62,020 nucleotides of DNA from Labilithrix sp. (GTDB lineage: Bacteria; Myxococcota_A; Polyangia; Polyangiales; Polyangiaceae): assembly GCA_019637175.1 (NCBI GenBank), contig JAHBWD010000051.1:1-62020 (forward strand). Direction: 5' to 3'. Every line of letters starts with the position of its first letter. Within the stretch, counting starts at the first letter, position 1. The position numbers and the translations under genes were made by a program. Shown in pieces: positions 1-8,777 of the stretch. The notes under the pieces were generated by a model. That model saw only the letters and a list, made by a program, of their open reading frames with translations, did no database searches and had not been told where the DNA came from.

Positions 1-60
1 GGCGTCGCGCTCAACCCCGCCGACGTGGCGAAGGCCGAAGACGAGACGCAAGACGCGTGA
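1..60 (+). CDS. C-terminal end of an unidentified protein
   Basis: An open frame enters from the left edge and gives 19 codons ending at a TGA at 58-60. The residues are hydrophilic and acidic at the end (AEDETQDA). It converges on the next gene, whose stop is only 3 bp away. Too little is visible to name a function, and it could be a chance open frame. Confidence 0.45.
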   Translation, partial: GVALNPADVAKAEDETQDA

Positions 61-63
61 GCG

Positions 64-1938
64 TCACTGCTTCGTCCACGCGAGCGCGAGGTTCGTCGCC
101 ATGCTCTGATCGAACGGGCACACGCCCCACCGCGGCGCGGTCACTTCGATGACGTAAGTGCCGGCGACGGGCGCGACGAACTCGACGTTCTCGTAGTTGT
201 CGACGTGCGATGCGTTGCTCGTGAAGAAGGGTATCGTGGGGAGCGTGATCCGCGGGGTGACGGTCGCCCGCGTGCCGAGCACGGGCGGGAGCGGCTGGTA
301 CGTGATGGGGACGTTGGGTCCGCGCACCGCGAGATCGAGGTCTACGATCAGCGCGTCTTCGTTCGGGAACAGGCTCGGGTTGACGGGGCAGTTGTCCCAG
401 GTGAGCGCGACGCGCACGCGCTGACCCTGCGCGGCGGTGATCGAGAAGGTCGAGGCGTACTTCCCGTTCGCGTCGAAGTGCGTGCCGCGGACGACGCGCG
501 CCGCGTGGTACGTGCCGGCCTGGACGATGTCGGACGCCTTCACGCCGTTGGGCGCGCCCGCGCCGGTCTTGTCGTCGACGGCGTCGCCGATGATCGGGAT
601 GCGCGTCGAGTCTCCGTCGTCGACCGGGTGCACGATCGCCGACGCCGCGAGCAGCGCGCGCATCAGCGTGGGCTGCCGCCCGAGCTGCGTGCGGTGCTTG
701 GTGACGAGGAGGCCCGCGAGGCCCGCCACCGCGGGGGTCGCGAAGCTCGTGCCGCCGAAGCCGACGTAGCGATCGTCGGCGGCCGCGCCCGCCGTGCGGA
801 CGCCCATCGGTCCGACGAGATCGGGCTCCTCGCGACCCGACACGGGGTTTCTCCAATGCGCGTTGCTCGCGTGGACGTCGTCGGCGTAGCTCTCGGGCGT
901 CCCGCCCGTGCCGTAGCCGCCGATGCACGCGAGGTTGTACGCGTGGCACGTCGCGCCGCTCAGGCCGGGGATGTCGAGGTTGGCCGAGCCTGCGAAGATC
1001 ATCGTTCGCTTGGTCCACACGGCTTCGTCGAGACCGCGCACCTCGGAGACGCTGTGCGTCGCGCTCATGTTGAAAATCTCGGGATCGAACGCGAGCGCGC
1101 CGTTCGTGGTGTCGCGCTCGATGATGTGCGCGCGGAAGACGCCGGCGCCTTCCCACGAGCCGTTGACCAGGCGAATCGCCGCGAGCGTGCCGAGCACGGC
1201 GGTCGAGTGATGCCCCCTCCCGAGGTCGCACGGAAAGGCCGCAGGCTCGAAAGTCAAGAAGCGAAAGTCTTGGTGCGTGCGGCGCACGCAGACGTCCGGC
1301 TCGACGACCGCGACCTTGATGCCGGCGCCGACGCCGAGCAAGTGAGGCCATTGGAGCGGCAGCGAGCCGAGATCGCGCGCGGCGGCGAGCGACGTGGGGA
1401 CGGCGGCGATGCGCGCGTCGATCGACGCGACGCGGCCGTCGCGCGCGAGGGCGCGGAGCACGTCGGGCGTCGCCTCGACGGCCGCGAGCGCGCCGTCGAC
1501 GCGGAGGACCTTCGCTCCGGCGGCGGACAGCTCGCGCGCGAGATCGGCGTCGCGCGGCCCGCCCACGATCGCGAGGATGTCGGCGGTGAGCGGCGCCTCG
1601 CCTGAAGCCGCGACCGCGGCGGCGAAGGCCGGCGTGAAGGCCCCGAGACGCGCGCGGCGCGCGCGCATCTCCGCGTCGCGGAGCGCGTCGTAGTCGACGG
1701 GGGCGCCGGTGACGGCGTCGACGACGCGATCGCGGAGCTCTCCGTGCGCGAGGTCGACGATCTTCGTTCGGACGACGCGCACGCCGGTCTCCTCGAACCG
1801 ATCCTCGCGGCTCGAGGCGATCTCCTCGTCGTCGGCGACGTCGGTCGGAGCGAGCGCCTCCGGCTCGGAGTCGGCCGCGTGGCACGCGGCGAGGGCGAGA
1901 GCGACGAGGACGGGGCTGACGTAGAGACGAGAGCGCAT
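64..1938 (-). CDS. Subtilisin-like (S8) serine protease lipoprotein with atypical active-site motifs
   Basis: A 624-residue protein whose N-terminus has a lipobox (LALAAC, Cys19), so it is probably exported and lipid-anchored. The S8 core is recognisable. The Ser motif GGTSFATP is at about 394-401 (Ser398), and the His motif reads GHHSTAVLG at about 242-250, like the HGTxVAG form. The Asp motif is unusual: VAVVEPDVC at 209-217 stands where VxVxDTG is expected, so the catalytic Asp is replaced by Glu213 or moved to Asp215. The oxyanion Asn region reads AGSAN. A beta-sandwich-like tail (about 470-624) follows the protease domain. An SD-like GGAGG precedes the ATG. The fold is well supported; activity is uncertain because of the altered motifs. 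Confidence 0.88.
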   Translation of the reverse strand: MRSRLYVSPVLVALALAACHAADSEPEALAPTDVADDEEIASSREDRFEETGVRVVRTKIVDLAHGELRDRVVDAVTGAPVDYDALRDAEMRARRARLGAFTPAFAAAVAASGEAPLTADILAIVGGPRDADLARELSAAGAKVLRVDGALAAVEATPDVLRALARDGRVASIDARIAAVPTSLAAARDLGSLPLQWPHLLGVGAGIKVAVVEPDVCVRRTHQDFRFLTFEPAAFPCDLGRGHHSTAVLGTLAAIRLVNGSWEGAGVFRAHIIERDTTNGALAFDPEIFNMSATHSVSEVRGLDEAVWTKRTMIFAGSANLDIPGLSGATCHAYNLACIGGYGTGGTPESYADDVHASNAHWRNPVSGREEPDLVGPMGVRTAGAAADDRYVGFGGTSFATPAVAGLAGLLVTKHRTQLGRQPTLMRALLAASAIVHPVDDGDSTRIPIIGDAVDDKTGAGAPNGVKASDIVQAGTYHAARVVRGTHFDANGKYASTFSITAAQGQRVRVALTWDNCPVNPSLFPNEDALIVDLDLAVRGPNVPITYQPLPPVLGTRATVTPRITLPTIPFFTSNASHVDNYENVEFVAPVAGTYVIEVTAPRWGVCPFDQSMATNLALAWTKQ

Positions 1939-2090
1939 GGTCGGAGAACCTCCGCCGCCAGCGACGGCAACGCCCGTGCCGCGCGCGCCCGTGCGTATGG
2001 CCGCGAGAACGTGGCCCTCGCCCGTGCGCGCGCGCGCTCACCCGCCGCGCGCGCGCGACGTCGGACGCGAGGGGAAGACTGAGCCACGCA

Positions 2091-2384
2091 TCATCGACGC
2101 CTCTTCGCGGCGGCGCGAGTCGTCGTCGATCGAGCGAGCCTATCCATCTCCTCGAGGAGCGCGATGTCGGCGAGGTCTTGGGGCCGCCCGGACGCCTTCT
2201 TGTTGCGAATGAGCTCGTTCCGGCCGAGGACGTGGATCATGTGGCCGCCGAGCGTCGCTTCGATGCTTCCCCGCCACGCCTCTCGGAAGGCGACGCCGCT
2301 GATGCTCGTCATGATGTCGACGCGAAGCGGCTCGCGTCCCAGCGTCGGCATCCGATCGGGGTCGAAACTCGACGACGGCCGCAT
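2091..2384 (-). pseudogene. Truncated nucleotidyltransferase-like protein (C-terminal part only)
   Basis: The 97 codons carry the C-terminal signature of small nucleotidyltransferase-fold proteins of the DUF6036/AbiEii-like type: RVDIMTSISGVAFREAW, then GRNELIRNKKASGRPQDL, then ADIALLEE. In relatives known to me this part follows an N-terminal nucleotidyltransferase half. Nothing resembling that half is visible upstream in this frame, where the next gene's leader begins. I read it as a decayed remnant. A short intact protein starting at the ATG at 2384 is the alternative. Confidence 0.55.
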
Positions 2385-2476
2385 TCTCGCGAACGAACGC
2401 GATGACCGGGGCGATCGATGCCGCTTGCCCTTCAGTTCGGCGCGGCGCGGCCGTTCTTCCTGACAGGAGGATGCCG

Positions 2477-2737
2477 ATGTCGAAACAGATCCTTGCCGCC
2501 GCGCTGTGTGTCGCGGCGGCGTTCGTGCTCGTCCCCGCGTCGCCCGCCAAGGCCGACGACGGGATCGCGCTCGAGGGCTCGCAGTGTTGGGGCCGCTGCA
2601 ACGTCTGCACGAGCCGCTGCAACAAGGGCAACGCCGACGATCGCGAACGGTGCGAGCGCAGCTGCTTCGCGGGAAACGACGGCTGCTGCACCGCGAGCGG
2701 CCGGCACGGCGCGCCGCGCGCGTGCGGCTGCTACTAG
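2477..2737 (+). CDS. Small secreted cysteine-rich protein
   Basis: An 86-residue protein. The start at 2477 is chosen because AGGAGG at 2465-2470 lies 6 nt upstream. Two further in-frame ATGs lie upstream (2402, 2471) but have poorer spacing. Residues 1-27 form a classical signal peptide ending PAKA. The mature part of about 59 residues holds ten cysteines, mostly in CxxC-like pairs (SQCWGRCNVCTSRC, then DGCC and CGCY at the end). This suggests a disulfide-knotted extracellular peptide. No family is recognised. It converges on the dihydrouridine synthase gene, 4 bp away. Confidence 0.75.
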   Translation: MSKQILAAALCVAAAFVLVPASPAKADDGIALEGSQCWGRCNVCTSRCNKGNADDRERCERSCFAGNDGCCTASGRHGAPRACGCY

Positions 2738-2741
2738 CCGA

Positions 2742-3728
2742 TCAGGCGGCGTCGCGGACGAACGCGGTGTCGAGGATCGCGAGGCACCGCTCGAGCGAGT
2801 CTTCGCGGTTGAGCTGCTGGCGGAGCTGCGACGCGCCGCGCAGGCCGGCGAGGTAACCGCTCAGGTGACGCCGCGTCACGCGCACGCCGTAGGGTTCGCC
2901 GCGCTCTTCGACGTTCGCGCGGAGGTGCGCGCGACACAGATCGAGGCGCTCTTCGTCGGTGGGCGGCGCGACGACCTTGCCCTCGCGGAGCACGCCGTAC
3001 GCCTCGCGGAAGATCCAAGGATGCTCGATCGCGCGCCGGCCGACCATCACGCCCGCGCAGCCGGTCGTGTCGAGCGCGCGCTTCGCGTCGTCGCCCGAGC
3101 GCACGTCGCCGTTGACGATGACGGGGATCGACACGACCTCGCGCGCGCGCGCCGCCCACGTCCAGTCGGCGGCGCCGGAGTGGCCCATCTGCGCGGTGCG
3201 GCAGTGGACGGTGAGCGCCTGGACGCCCGCGTCTTCGAGGCGGCGCGCCAGATCGACGATCGGCATGTGCGACTCGGGCCCGAGGCCGATGCGCGTCTTC
3301 ACGGTGACCGGGAGCGAGACGCTCTCGACGACCATCTTCGCCATCGCGACCATGGCCGCGGGCTCGCGGAGCCAGCCGGCGCCGGCGCCGCGCCCGCAGA
3401 TCTTCGGCACCCAGCAGCCGCAGTTGATGTCGATGAAGAACGGCTCGGCCTCTTCGGCGAAGCGCGCGGCCTCGGCGAGGCGCGCGGGATCGGCGCCGTA
3501 GATCTGGATCGCGGTGAGCGCGTCGTCGTCGGCGAGGCGGATCTTGCGGCGCGCGTTGCGGCAGCCGCGGAGCAGGCCCTCGACGTTGACGAACTCGGTC
3601 ATCGCGAGATCGGCGCCGACGCCGCGGCAGAGCCGGCGGAACACGACGTCGGTCACGTCTTCCATCGGGGCGAGGATGACGGGGCGGTTCGCGTAGAGAG
3701 CCGAAAGGCGCGAGAAATTCGGGTGCAC
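2742..3728 (-). CDS. tRNA-dihydrouridine synthase family protein
   Basis: FMN enzymes of this family reduce specific uridines in tRNA to dihydrouridine. The start of the barrel (PVILAPMEDVTD), the catalytic-loop region (DINCGCWVPKICGRGAGAG) and VNGDVRSGDDA followed by GVMVGRRAIEHPW are all recognisable. The cysteine motif is CGCW rather than the more usual GCP; the catalytic Cys is retained. A GTG at 3728 gives 328 residues, the usual family length. The frame stays open to an ATG at 3818, but those 30 extra residues look non-homologous. Probably the DusB-like group, though the subtype cannot be assigned. Confidence 0.9.
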   Translation of the reverse strand: MHPNFSRLSALYANRPVILAPMEDVTDVVFRRLCRGVGADLAMTEFVNVEGLLRGCRNARRKIRLADDDALTAIQIYGADPARLAEAARFAEEAEPFFIDINCGCWVPKICGRGAGAGWLREPAAMVAMAKMVVESVSLPVTVKTRIGLGPESHMPIVDLARRLEDAGVQALTVHCRTAQMGHSGAADWTWAARAREVVSIPVIVNGDVRSGDDAKRALDTTGCAGVMVGRRAIEHPWIFREAYGVLREGKVVAPPTDEERLDLCRAHLRANVEERGEPYGVRVTRRHLSGYLAGLRGASQLRQQLNREDSLERCLAILDTAFVRDAA

Positions 3729-3944
3729 GGGCGGACGGGGATGTAGCGCAATTCGGCCCTTCGCGCACCTACCGCCGCCCACACCTTGATTTCGGCGGCG
3801 GCGTGCGATCGAAGTCATTTCGAGCAGATGAGCTCGGGCCGCCCCTCCTTAACCTTAATAGGGGCCGCGAGGAGAGGCGCGGTCACGAGAAAGAAAATCG
3901 GCGTCGGCGCTTAACGACTCGGGTCGAGGGCCGTTGTCCCGATC

Positions 3945-5072
3945 ATGAAGCTAAGGTGCGCGATCTTTCCTGCGCTCCTCACGACGTTCGCGTCGACGGA
4001 GCACGCGCTGGCCGACGAGGCCCGATTCCATGCAGCCGCGGGCGCCGCTCACGCCGTCGGTGGGCCGCAGCAGCGTGAGTTCGGCCCGGGCGGCGGCGGC
4101 TCGGCGACCATCGAGCTGCCGATGACGCCGGTCTTCGGCGTCCAGGCGTCCGCCGGAGGGCTCGTCCTCTCTCAAGGCTCGGCGCCGACCGATCCGACCA
4201 TCGCCCAGCAGGGCGCAGGCACCGCCTTCCTCGGCACCGCGGGCGTTCGCGTTCATCCGCTCGGCGCGACGCGCGCCGCCGGCCCCTGGTTCGACGCCAA
4301 CGGCGGCCTCGCGCAGACCGGCGCCAACGGACGCTTCGCGATCGACGCGCACGTCGGGTGGGACTTCCGCGTGGCCGAGAAGTCTCGCTTGGACGTCGGG
4401 CCCTTCGTCGGCTTCACGCAGATCGTGCAGTCGGACAGCTCCCTCCGCCCCGACGACGCGAGGATCGTGTGGGCGGGTCTCGCCGTCAGCCTCGGCGCGC
4501 GAGAGCCGTCGAAGCCCGTCGTCGCGCCGGCGCGCGGACGCGTCGAGCCTCCGCCGATCGCGGATCGCGACGGCGTCGCGGAGGCGTTCGACATCTGCCC
4601 CGCGCCCGAGCAGATCGAGGCGGCGATTCCTCCGGGGTGCCCCGTTCCGGAGGTGGCGCTCGTGGGCGATCGCATCGTGCTCGATGACGTGATCCACTTC
4701 GAGTACGACAGCCCCGTCATCCGACCGCAGAGCGCGTCGCTCGTCAGGCACGTCGCGCGCTTCATCAGCGCGAACCCCGCCATCCTCGAGGTGAGCATCG
4801 AAGGCCACGCCGACGCGCGCGGCACCGAAGAGCACAACCAGCGCCTCTCCGAGGCGCGCGCCGCGAGCACGCGCGCGATGCTGATCCGATTCGGCGTCGA
4901 CGAGAAGCAGCTCAAGGTCGTCGGTCACGGCAAGTCGCGCTTGAAGGTCCCGACGCAGCTCGCCGAGCCGCGCAACCGGCGCGTCGAGTTCATCGTGTCG
5001 CGTGACGCGCGCGACGCAGGGCCGCCGCCTCCTCCCCCCGCGTCGTCTTCCGGAAAGCGAGGTCGGCCGTGA
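3945..5072 (+). CDS. OmpA-family outer membrane protein
   Basis: A 375-residue protein with a signal peptide ending ALA (about residue 23). The glycine-rich middle looks like a small beta-barrel (about 25-185). One thrombospondin type-3-like calcium motif (DRDGVAEAFDICP, about 210) leads into a C-terminal OmpA peptidoglycan-binding domain (about 245-355). The domain is recognised by HFEYDSPVIRP, EGHADARGT and RNRRVEFIV. A proline-rich tail ends the protein. It probably links the outer membrane to peptidoglycan. The stop codon overlaps the start of the next lipoprotein gene by 4 nt (GTGA), so the two are likely cotranslated. Confidence 0.88.
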   Translation: MKLRCAIFPALLTTFASTEHALADEARFHAAAGAAHAVGGPQQREFGPGGGGSATIELPMTPVFGVQASAGGLVLSQGSAPTDPTIAQQGAGTAFLGTAGVRVHPLGATRAAGPWFDANGGLAQTGANGRFAIDAHVGWDFRVAEKSRLDVGPFVGFTQIVQSDSSLRPDDARIVWAGLAVSLGAREPSKPVVAPARGRVEPPPIADRDGVAEAFDICPAPEQIEAAIPPGCPVPEVALVGDRIVLDDVIHFEYDSPVIRPQSASLVRHVARFISANPAILEVSIEGHADARGTEEHNQRLSEARAASTRAMLIRFGVDEKQLKVVGHGKSRLKVPTQLAEPRNRRVEFIVSRDARDAGPPPPPPASSSGKRGRP

Positions 5073-6163
5073 GATCGATGCGTTCTCGTACAGCAGTCAT
5101 GTTCGCCGCCGCCGCTCTCGCGGGATGCGGCCTCGAGAGCTCGATCGTCGGCGGCCGCTGCGTGCCGGGTCTCGTCCTCGTCGGAGGCGAGTGCGTGCAG
5201 CCGTCACCCACGATCATCACGCCGACCGATCCCGCCGAAGAGCCGATCGTGTCGCTGATCGGCAAGGTCGACGGCGGCGCGCCGACGCCGACGCCGATCG
5301 CTCCTCCGTTCGTGGAGCCCCTCCCGCCGTTCCCGTTCGATCCGGCGCAGCCCTTCATCCCGCTCGTCCCCGAAGAAGACGCCGGACCGCCGGAGCTCCA
5401 GTGCACCGCGCCGCTCGTCGCGTGCCACGGCGAGTGCATCCCCGTCGACAGCGACGCGCAGAACTGCGGCGCGTGCGGCAAGATCTGCCCGTCGAACATC
5501 TGCGTCGCCGGCGAGTGCCAGGGCGCGACGCCGGGCGACGTCGTGCTCATCGGTCACGACTTCGCCGGCGCGAGCAGCGCCACCGCGCAGGCGAAGGTGC
5601 TCGCGAACGCGCTCTCGATCCCGACGACCGATCCCATCCGCGTGCTCTCGTTCGACGGCAACGCGACCGCGTCGACGGAGACCGAGAGCCTCGCGGCGGC
5701 CGGCATCAAAGGCCGCGCGGTCCAGTTCACGCACGCCGCGAGCGCGACCGCGCTCACGTCGAGCACGCTGAGCCAGCGCTTCGACGTCGTTCTGATCCAC
5801 GACGCCGGCAGCGGCGATCCGGCCGCGCGAGGCGCGAGCTGGGCGTCCTCTCTCGGGACCTTCGCGCAGAAGGGCGGCGTCATCGTGGCGGTGGACACCG
5901 GATCGTCGCCGCTCCCCGAAGTGCTCTCGAGCGCGGGGCTCTTGACGGTCGCTTCGCACACGGTGCTCCCGCTGGGAACGCACCTCGTCGTCGCGGCTCC
6001 CGCCGACGTCGTCGGCACGCAAGTGCTCTCGCCGTACGCCACCACGAACGCGCCGGTCGCGTTCCACGGGGTCACGGCGGAGAGCGCGGACGTCCGCTGG
6101 GTCGTTCGGAAGAGCGAGCTCGGCGGAGGCGACCCGGTCGTCGTTCACCGCGTGGTGCGCTGA
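5069..6163 (+). CDS. Lipoprotein with a Stig1-like cysteine cluster
   Basis: A 364-residue lipoprotein (lipobox LAGC). A GTG at 5069 overlaps the OmpA stop; an ATG at 5078 is an alternative. After a proline-rich linker comes a six-to-eight cysteine module (CHGECIPVDSDAQNCGACG, then CPSNICVAGEC, about 120-150). Such modules are frequent in myxobacterial surface lipoproteins. The C-terminal 210 residues resemble an alpha/beta fold (VVLIGHDFAG, DVVLIHDAGSGD), perhaps a ThuA/glutamine-amidotransferase-like domain, but I cannot confirm this. It is likely an outer-membrane partner of the OmpA protein. Confidence 0.75.
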   Translation: MRSMRSRTAVMFAAAALAGCGLESSIVGGRCVPGLVLVGGECVQPSPTIITPTDPAEEPIVSLIGKVDGGAPTPTPIAPPFVEPLPPFPFDPAQPFIPLVPEEDAGPPELQCTAPLVACHGECIPVDSDAQNCGACGKICPSNICVAGECQGATPGDVVLIGHDFAGASSATAQAKVLANALSIPTTDPIRVLSFDGNATASTETESLAAAGIKGRAVQFTHAASATALTSSTLSQRFDVVLIHDAGSGDPAARGASWASSLGTFAQKGGVIVAVDTGSSPLPEVLSSAGLLTVASHTVLPLGTHLVVAAPADVVGTQVLSPYATTNAPVAFHGVTAESADVRWVVRKSELGGGDPVVVHRVVR

Positions 6164-6179
6164 GGGTGAGCGACGTCGG

Positions 6180-8753
6180 TCAGAAGAAGATCGGATTCGA
6201 CGCCGCGAACGGCTTTCGCCCCGGGTGAACGGGGGCGAGATCGCCCGCGCCCTTCGCGTGGAAGACGACCCAGTGACGCGCCTTGCTCTGCGACGGCGTC
6301 ACGTCGACCGTGGCTTCGTAGCGCTTGCCGGGCGCCGGTGGACCCGCGATCGGCGTGAGGGGCAGCGTCTGGGTCGTGACGCCGTCGACGATCACCTCGA
6401 GCGACTCCGCCGTGAGCCAGCTCGGCGCGCCCACGGTGACTTTGTACGCGCCCTGCGTCGACGTCGCGCCCGGGCCGTTGCCGTCGGGGCCGACGACGCT
6501 CATCATCAAGCCGCCGCTGATGACCGCGTTGCCGCTGCGGAGCACGTCGCGCGCGATCTCGGCGGAGAGCCTCGTCGGATCGTCGTGACCGAAGCGCAGG
6601 CACGTGCGCGGATAGCCGACGGGTGACGAGCGCTCGGAGTGGCTGTCGGAGCTGCCCACCGCCCAGATCGTCTTGCCCGCGTTGAGCAGCGAGAACCAGT
6701 CGGCGACGGACTTGTTGCGGTTGGCTTCGAAGTCGGAGTCGTTGAAGACCTCGATCGCGCCGAACTGATCGCTCCACAGCTCGGGATCGCCCGTGCCCGT
6801 CGCGCGATCGTAGACCGCCATGCTGAAGTAGGCGCCGAAGCCGTCGCCGCTCGGGTGGTTCACGACCAACACGGGCTTCTCCGGCAGATCGTTGACGCCG
6901 CGGAAGATCGCGTCGGGCTTCTTGCCGATCCAGGAGGCCGCGCCGTTGTTGACGGCGTCGGCCCTGGGGAAGATCGGCACGACGCCGAAGTGACCGAAGG
7001 TGAACGTGGTGAGCTCTTGCGACGGGAAGCCGAAGGCCCACTTCGTGAGGCCGAGGCGCTGGATGATCGGTTGAAAGTCGATGATCCATTCGTGCTCGCT
7101 CGACACCGGGATGTCGAGGCCGTCGGCGATGGCGCCCTTGACCTTCGACTCGGGGATGTCGCTCGAGTCGGCCGAGAAGTTCGAGTGGATGTGGAAGTCG
7201 GCGCACATCACGCCGGACGAGTCGACGCTGCGCGCGAGCGTGGCGGTGAGCGTCGTCGTCACGCCGGCCTCGGCGGAGGCCGGTGAGTCGAAGATGTCGT
7301 ACTCGTAGCCACGCGAGACGATGACGCGGTGCTGGCCCGGAGGCACCGGCAGGAGCGCGCGGCCGGTGACGGCGAACTCCTGCCAGAGGCGGCCGTTGAT
7401 CTCGTCGGAGAGGCCGAACGCCTCCGGAGCCTTGGCGAGGGGGCTGTTGGGGATGACCTGCACGCGCACGGGCAAAGGCTCGCTCGTCGTCGCGTCGGTC
7501 GCGATCACCTCGAGCGTGGCGCGCTTGGGCAAGACGAGCGTGGCGGCTCCGGCGCCCGCCGCGACGGGCGTCGCCGCGGGGATCGCCCATCCGCGGATCG
7601 TGGGCGTGAGCTGGACGTCTTCGTTGGGCGCGTGGAGGACGAACGCGCCGTTCGAATCGGTCGAAGCGCGCGTGAGGTAGCGGCCGTCGGCGCCGGTCGC
7701 GTGCACGAGCGCGCCGCCGATCTTGACGCCGTCCGGCTCTTCGAGCGTCCCGCGGATCTCGCGCCACGCGGGCTCGCCGAAGGTCGCGCGCTTGGCTTCG
7801 AGCATCCCGTCGATGCCGGGGCCGCCGGCGAGAAACTCCGCGTAGTCGACCGACCTGGTGGCGCACGCGTCGAGCGCGAGGCCCTTGACGCTGAAGAGCT
7901 GGAAGCCGCTCACCTCGATCTCGGTGCGGAGCGGGCCGCCGGCGGCGCGCGCGAGGAAGGCAGACTTGCCGCTGTCCCACGCGACCCACGGGACCTCGCC
8001 CTTCGGCGCGGCGAAGCCTTGGGCCTCGGTGAACGCCTTGCCGCGGCTCTGCTGGAAGAAGCCGAAGTACTGCTTGCTCGCGAAGTCGACCGGCTCGACC
8101 GTCGTGTTGACGAGCGACAGGCGGACCGCGACGCGCGACGCGCCGGGCTCGAGGACGTAGTCGATCGCCGCGGGGAACCCGTACTCGTCGGGCATGAGCG
8201 TGCGGAACGTGTCGAGGAAGGGCACGTTCGCGAGCTTGCCCGAGGCGCGCACGACGGCGGCCTTGCCGTCGGATCCGTCGGCGATGACGCTCACCTTCTC
8301 CGGCTGCACCGTCTGCCGCGAGAGCATGATGAGCGTCTCGTTGTACTCGGACACGCCGGTGGGGCGTCCGTCTTCACCGACGAGCTCGAGCGCGAGGATC
8401 TCGCCGCCGAAGTTGTTGTAGCCGTCGCTCTCGCCTTCCGCCTCGATGTAGACCGCGACGCGATCGTTCGCGAGGACGAAGTCGCCGACGCGCACTTTGT
8501 TGCGCGCCGTGTCCGGCTGGACGATCTGCGACGCGTCGCGGACGCGCCCGGCGCGGGCTTGCCCGGCGGCCTTGGCGCCGAACGGATCGGGCGAGCCGTC
8601 GCCGCCGTGCGGGAAGCGGAACGCGTCGAGGTTGCCCTCGCACACCGGATCGGTGACGAGCGGCGTCGGCGTCTCTTCGACGTCGGAAGAACAAGCGAAG
8701 GCGGCAACGGCGAAGACACCGGCCGCGGCGTGAGGCAGCCCGCGGAACGTCAT
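6180..8753 (-). CDS. CehA/McbA-type PHP-domain metallohydrolase lipoprotein
   Basis: An 857-residue lipoprotein (lipobox FACS, about residue 20). The C-terminal half contains a PHP-type metal site: ADFHIHSNFSADS at about 530, then SSEHEW, VVNHPSGDGFGAY and SSDSHSERSSP. This is the arrangement of the CehA/McbA family. The N-terminal half looks like beta-sandwich/carboxypeptidase-regulatory-like repeats. It is probably a periplasmic or surface phosphoesterase or amidase; the substrate is unknown. The start is supported by a -10 hexamer whose end lies 7 nt before the ATG. It faces the 5069 gene tail to tail. Confidence 0.82.
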   Translation of the reverse strand: MTFRGLPHAAAGVFAVAAFACSSDVEETPTPLVTDPVCEGNLDAFRFPHGGDGSPDPFGAKAAGQARAGRVRDASQIVQPDTARNKVRVGDFVLANDRVAVYIEAEGESDGYNNFGGEILALELVGEDGRPTGVSEYNETLIMLSRQTVQPEKVSVIADGSDGKAAVVRASGKLANVPFLDTFRTLMPDEYGFPAAIDYVLEPGASRVAVRLSLVNTTVEPVDFASKQYFGFFQQSRGKAFTEAQGFAAPKGEVPWVAWDSGKSAFLARAAGGPLRTEIEVSGFQLFSVKGLALDACATRSVDYAEFLAGGPGIDGMLEAKRATFGEPAWREIRGTLEEPDGVKIGGALVHATGADGRYLTRASTDSNGAFVLHAPNEDVQLTPTIRGWAIPAATPVAAGAGAATLVLPKRATLEVIATDATTSEPLPVRVQVIPNSPLAKAPEAFGLSDEINGRLWQEFAVTGRALLPVPPGQHRVIVSRGYEYDIFDSPASAEAGVTTTLTATLARSVDSSGVMCADFHIHSNFSADSSDIPESKVKGAIADGLDIPVSSEHEWIIDFQPIIQRLGLTKWAFGFPSQELTTFTFGHFGVVPIFPRADAVNNGAASWIGKKPDAIFRGVNDLPEKPVLVVNHPSGDGFGAYFSMAVYDRATGTGDPELWSDQFGAIEVFNDSDFEANRNKSVADWFSLLNAGKTIWAVGSSDSHSERSSPVGYPRTCLRFGHDDPTRLSAEIARDVLRSGNAVISGGLMMSVVGPDGNGPGATSTQGAYKVTVGAPSWLTAESLEVIVDGVTTQTLPLTPIAGPPAPGKRYEATVDVTPSQSKARHWVVFHAKGAGDLAPVHPGRKPFAASNPIFF

Positions 8754-8760
8754 GTCCGCG

Positions 8761-8766
8761 ATCGTA
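8761..8766 (-). promoter_or_regulatory. Extended -10 element (TGA-TACGAT) for the CehA-like gene
   Basis: TACGAT, preceded by TGA, lies 7 nt upstream of the ATG at 8753. This spacing predicts transcription starting at the start codon, i.e. a leaderless mRNA. It lies in the short gap after the preceding minus-strand gene. Confidence 0.6.
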
Positions 8767-8777
8767 TCACTCGTCGC

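Noticed and set aside
11..2041. Long open frame opposite the subtilase gene
   Set aside because: Arg/Ala-rich translation without motifs, antisense to a gene with clear S8 motifs; typical of G+C-rich DNA.
1960..2070. Alternating CG tracts upstream of the subtilase gene
   Set aside because: Could favour Z-DNA, but similar tracts are common in this base composition and no other signal accompanies them.
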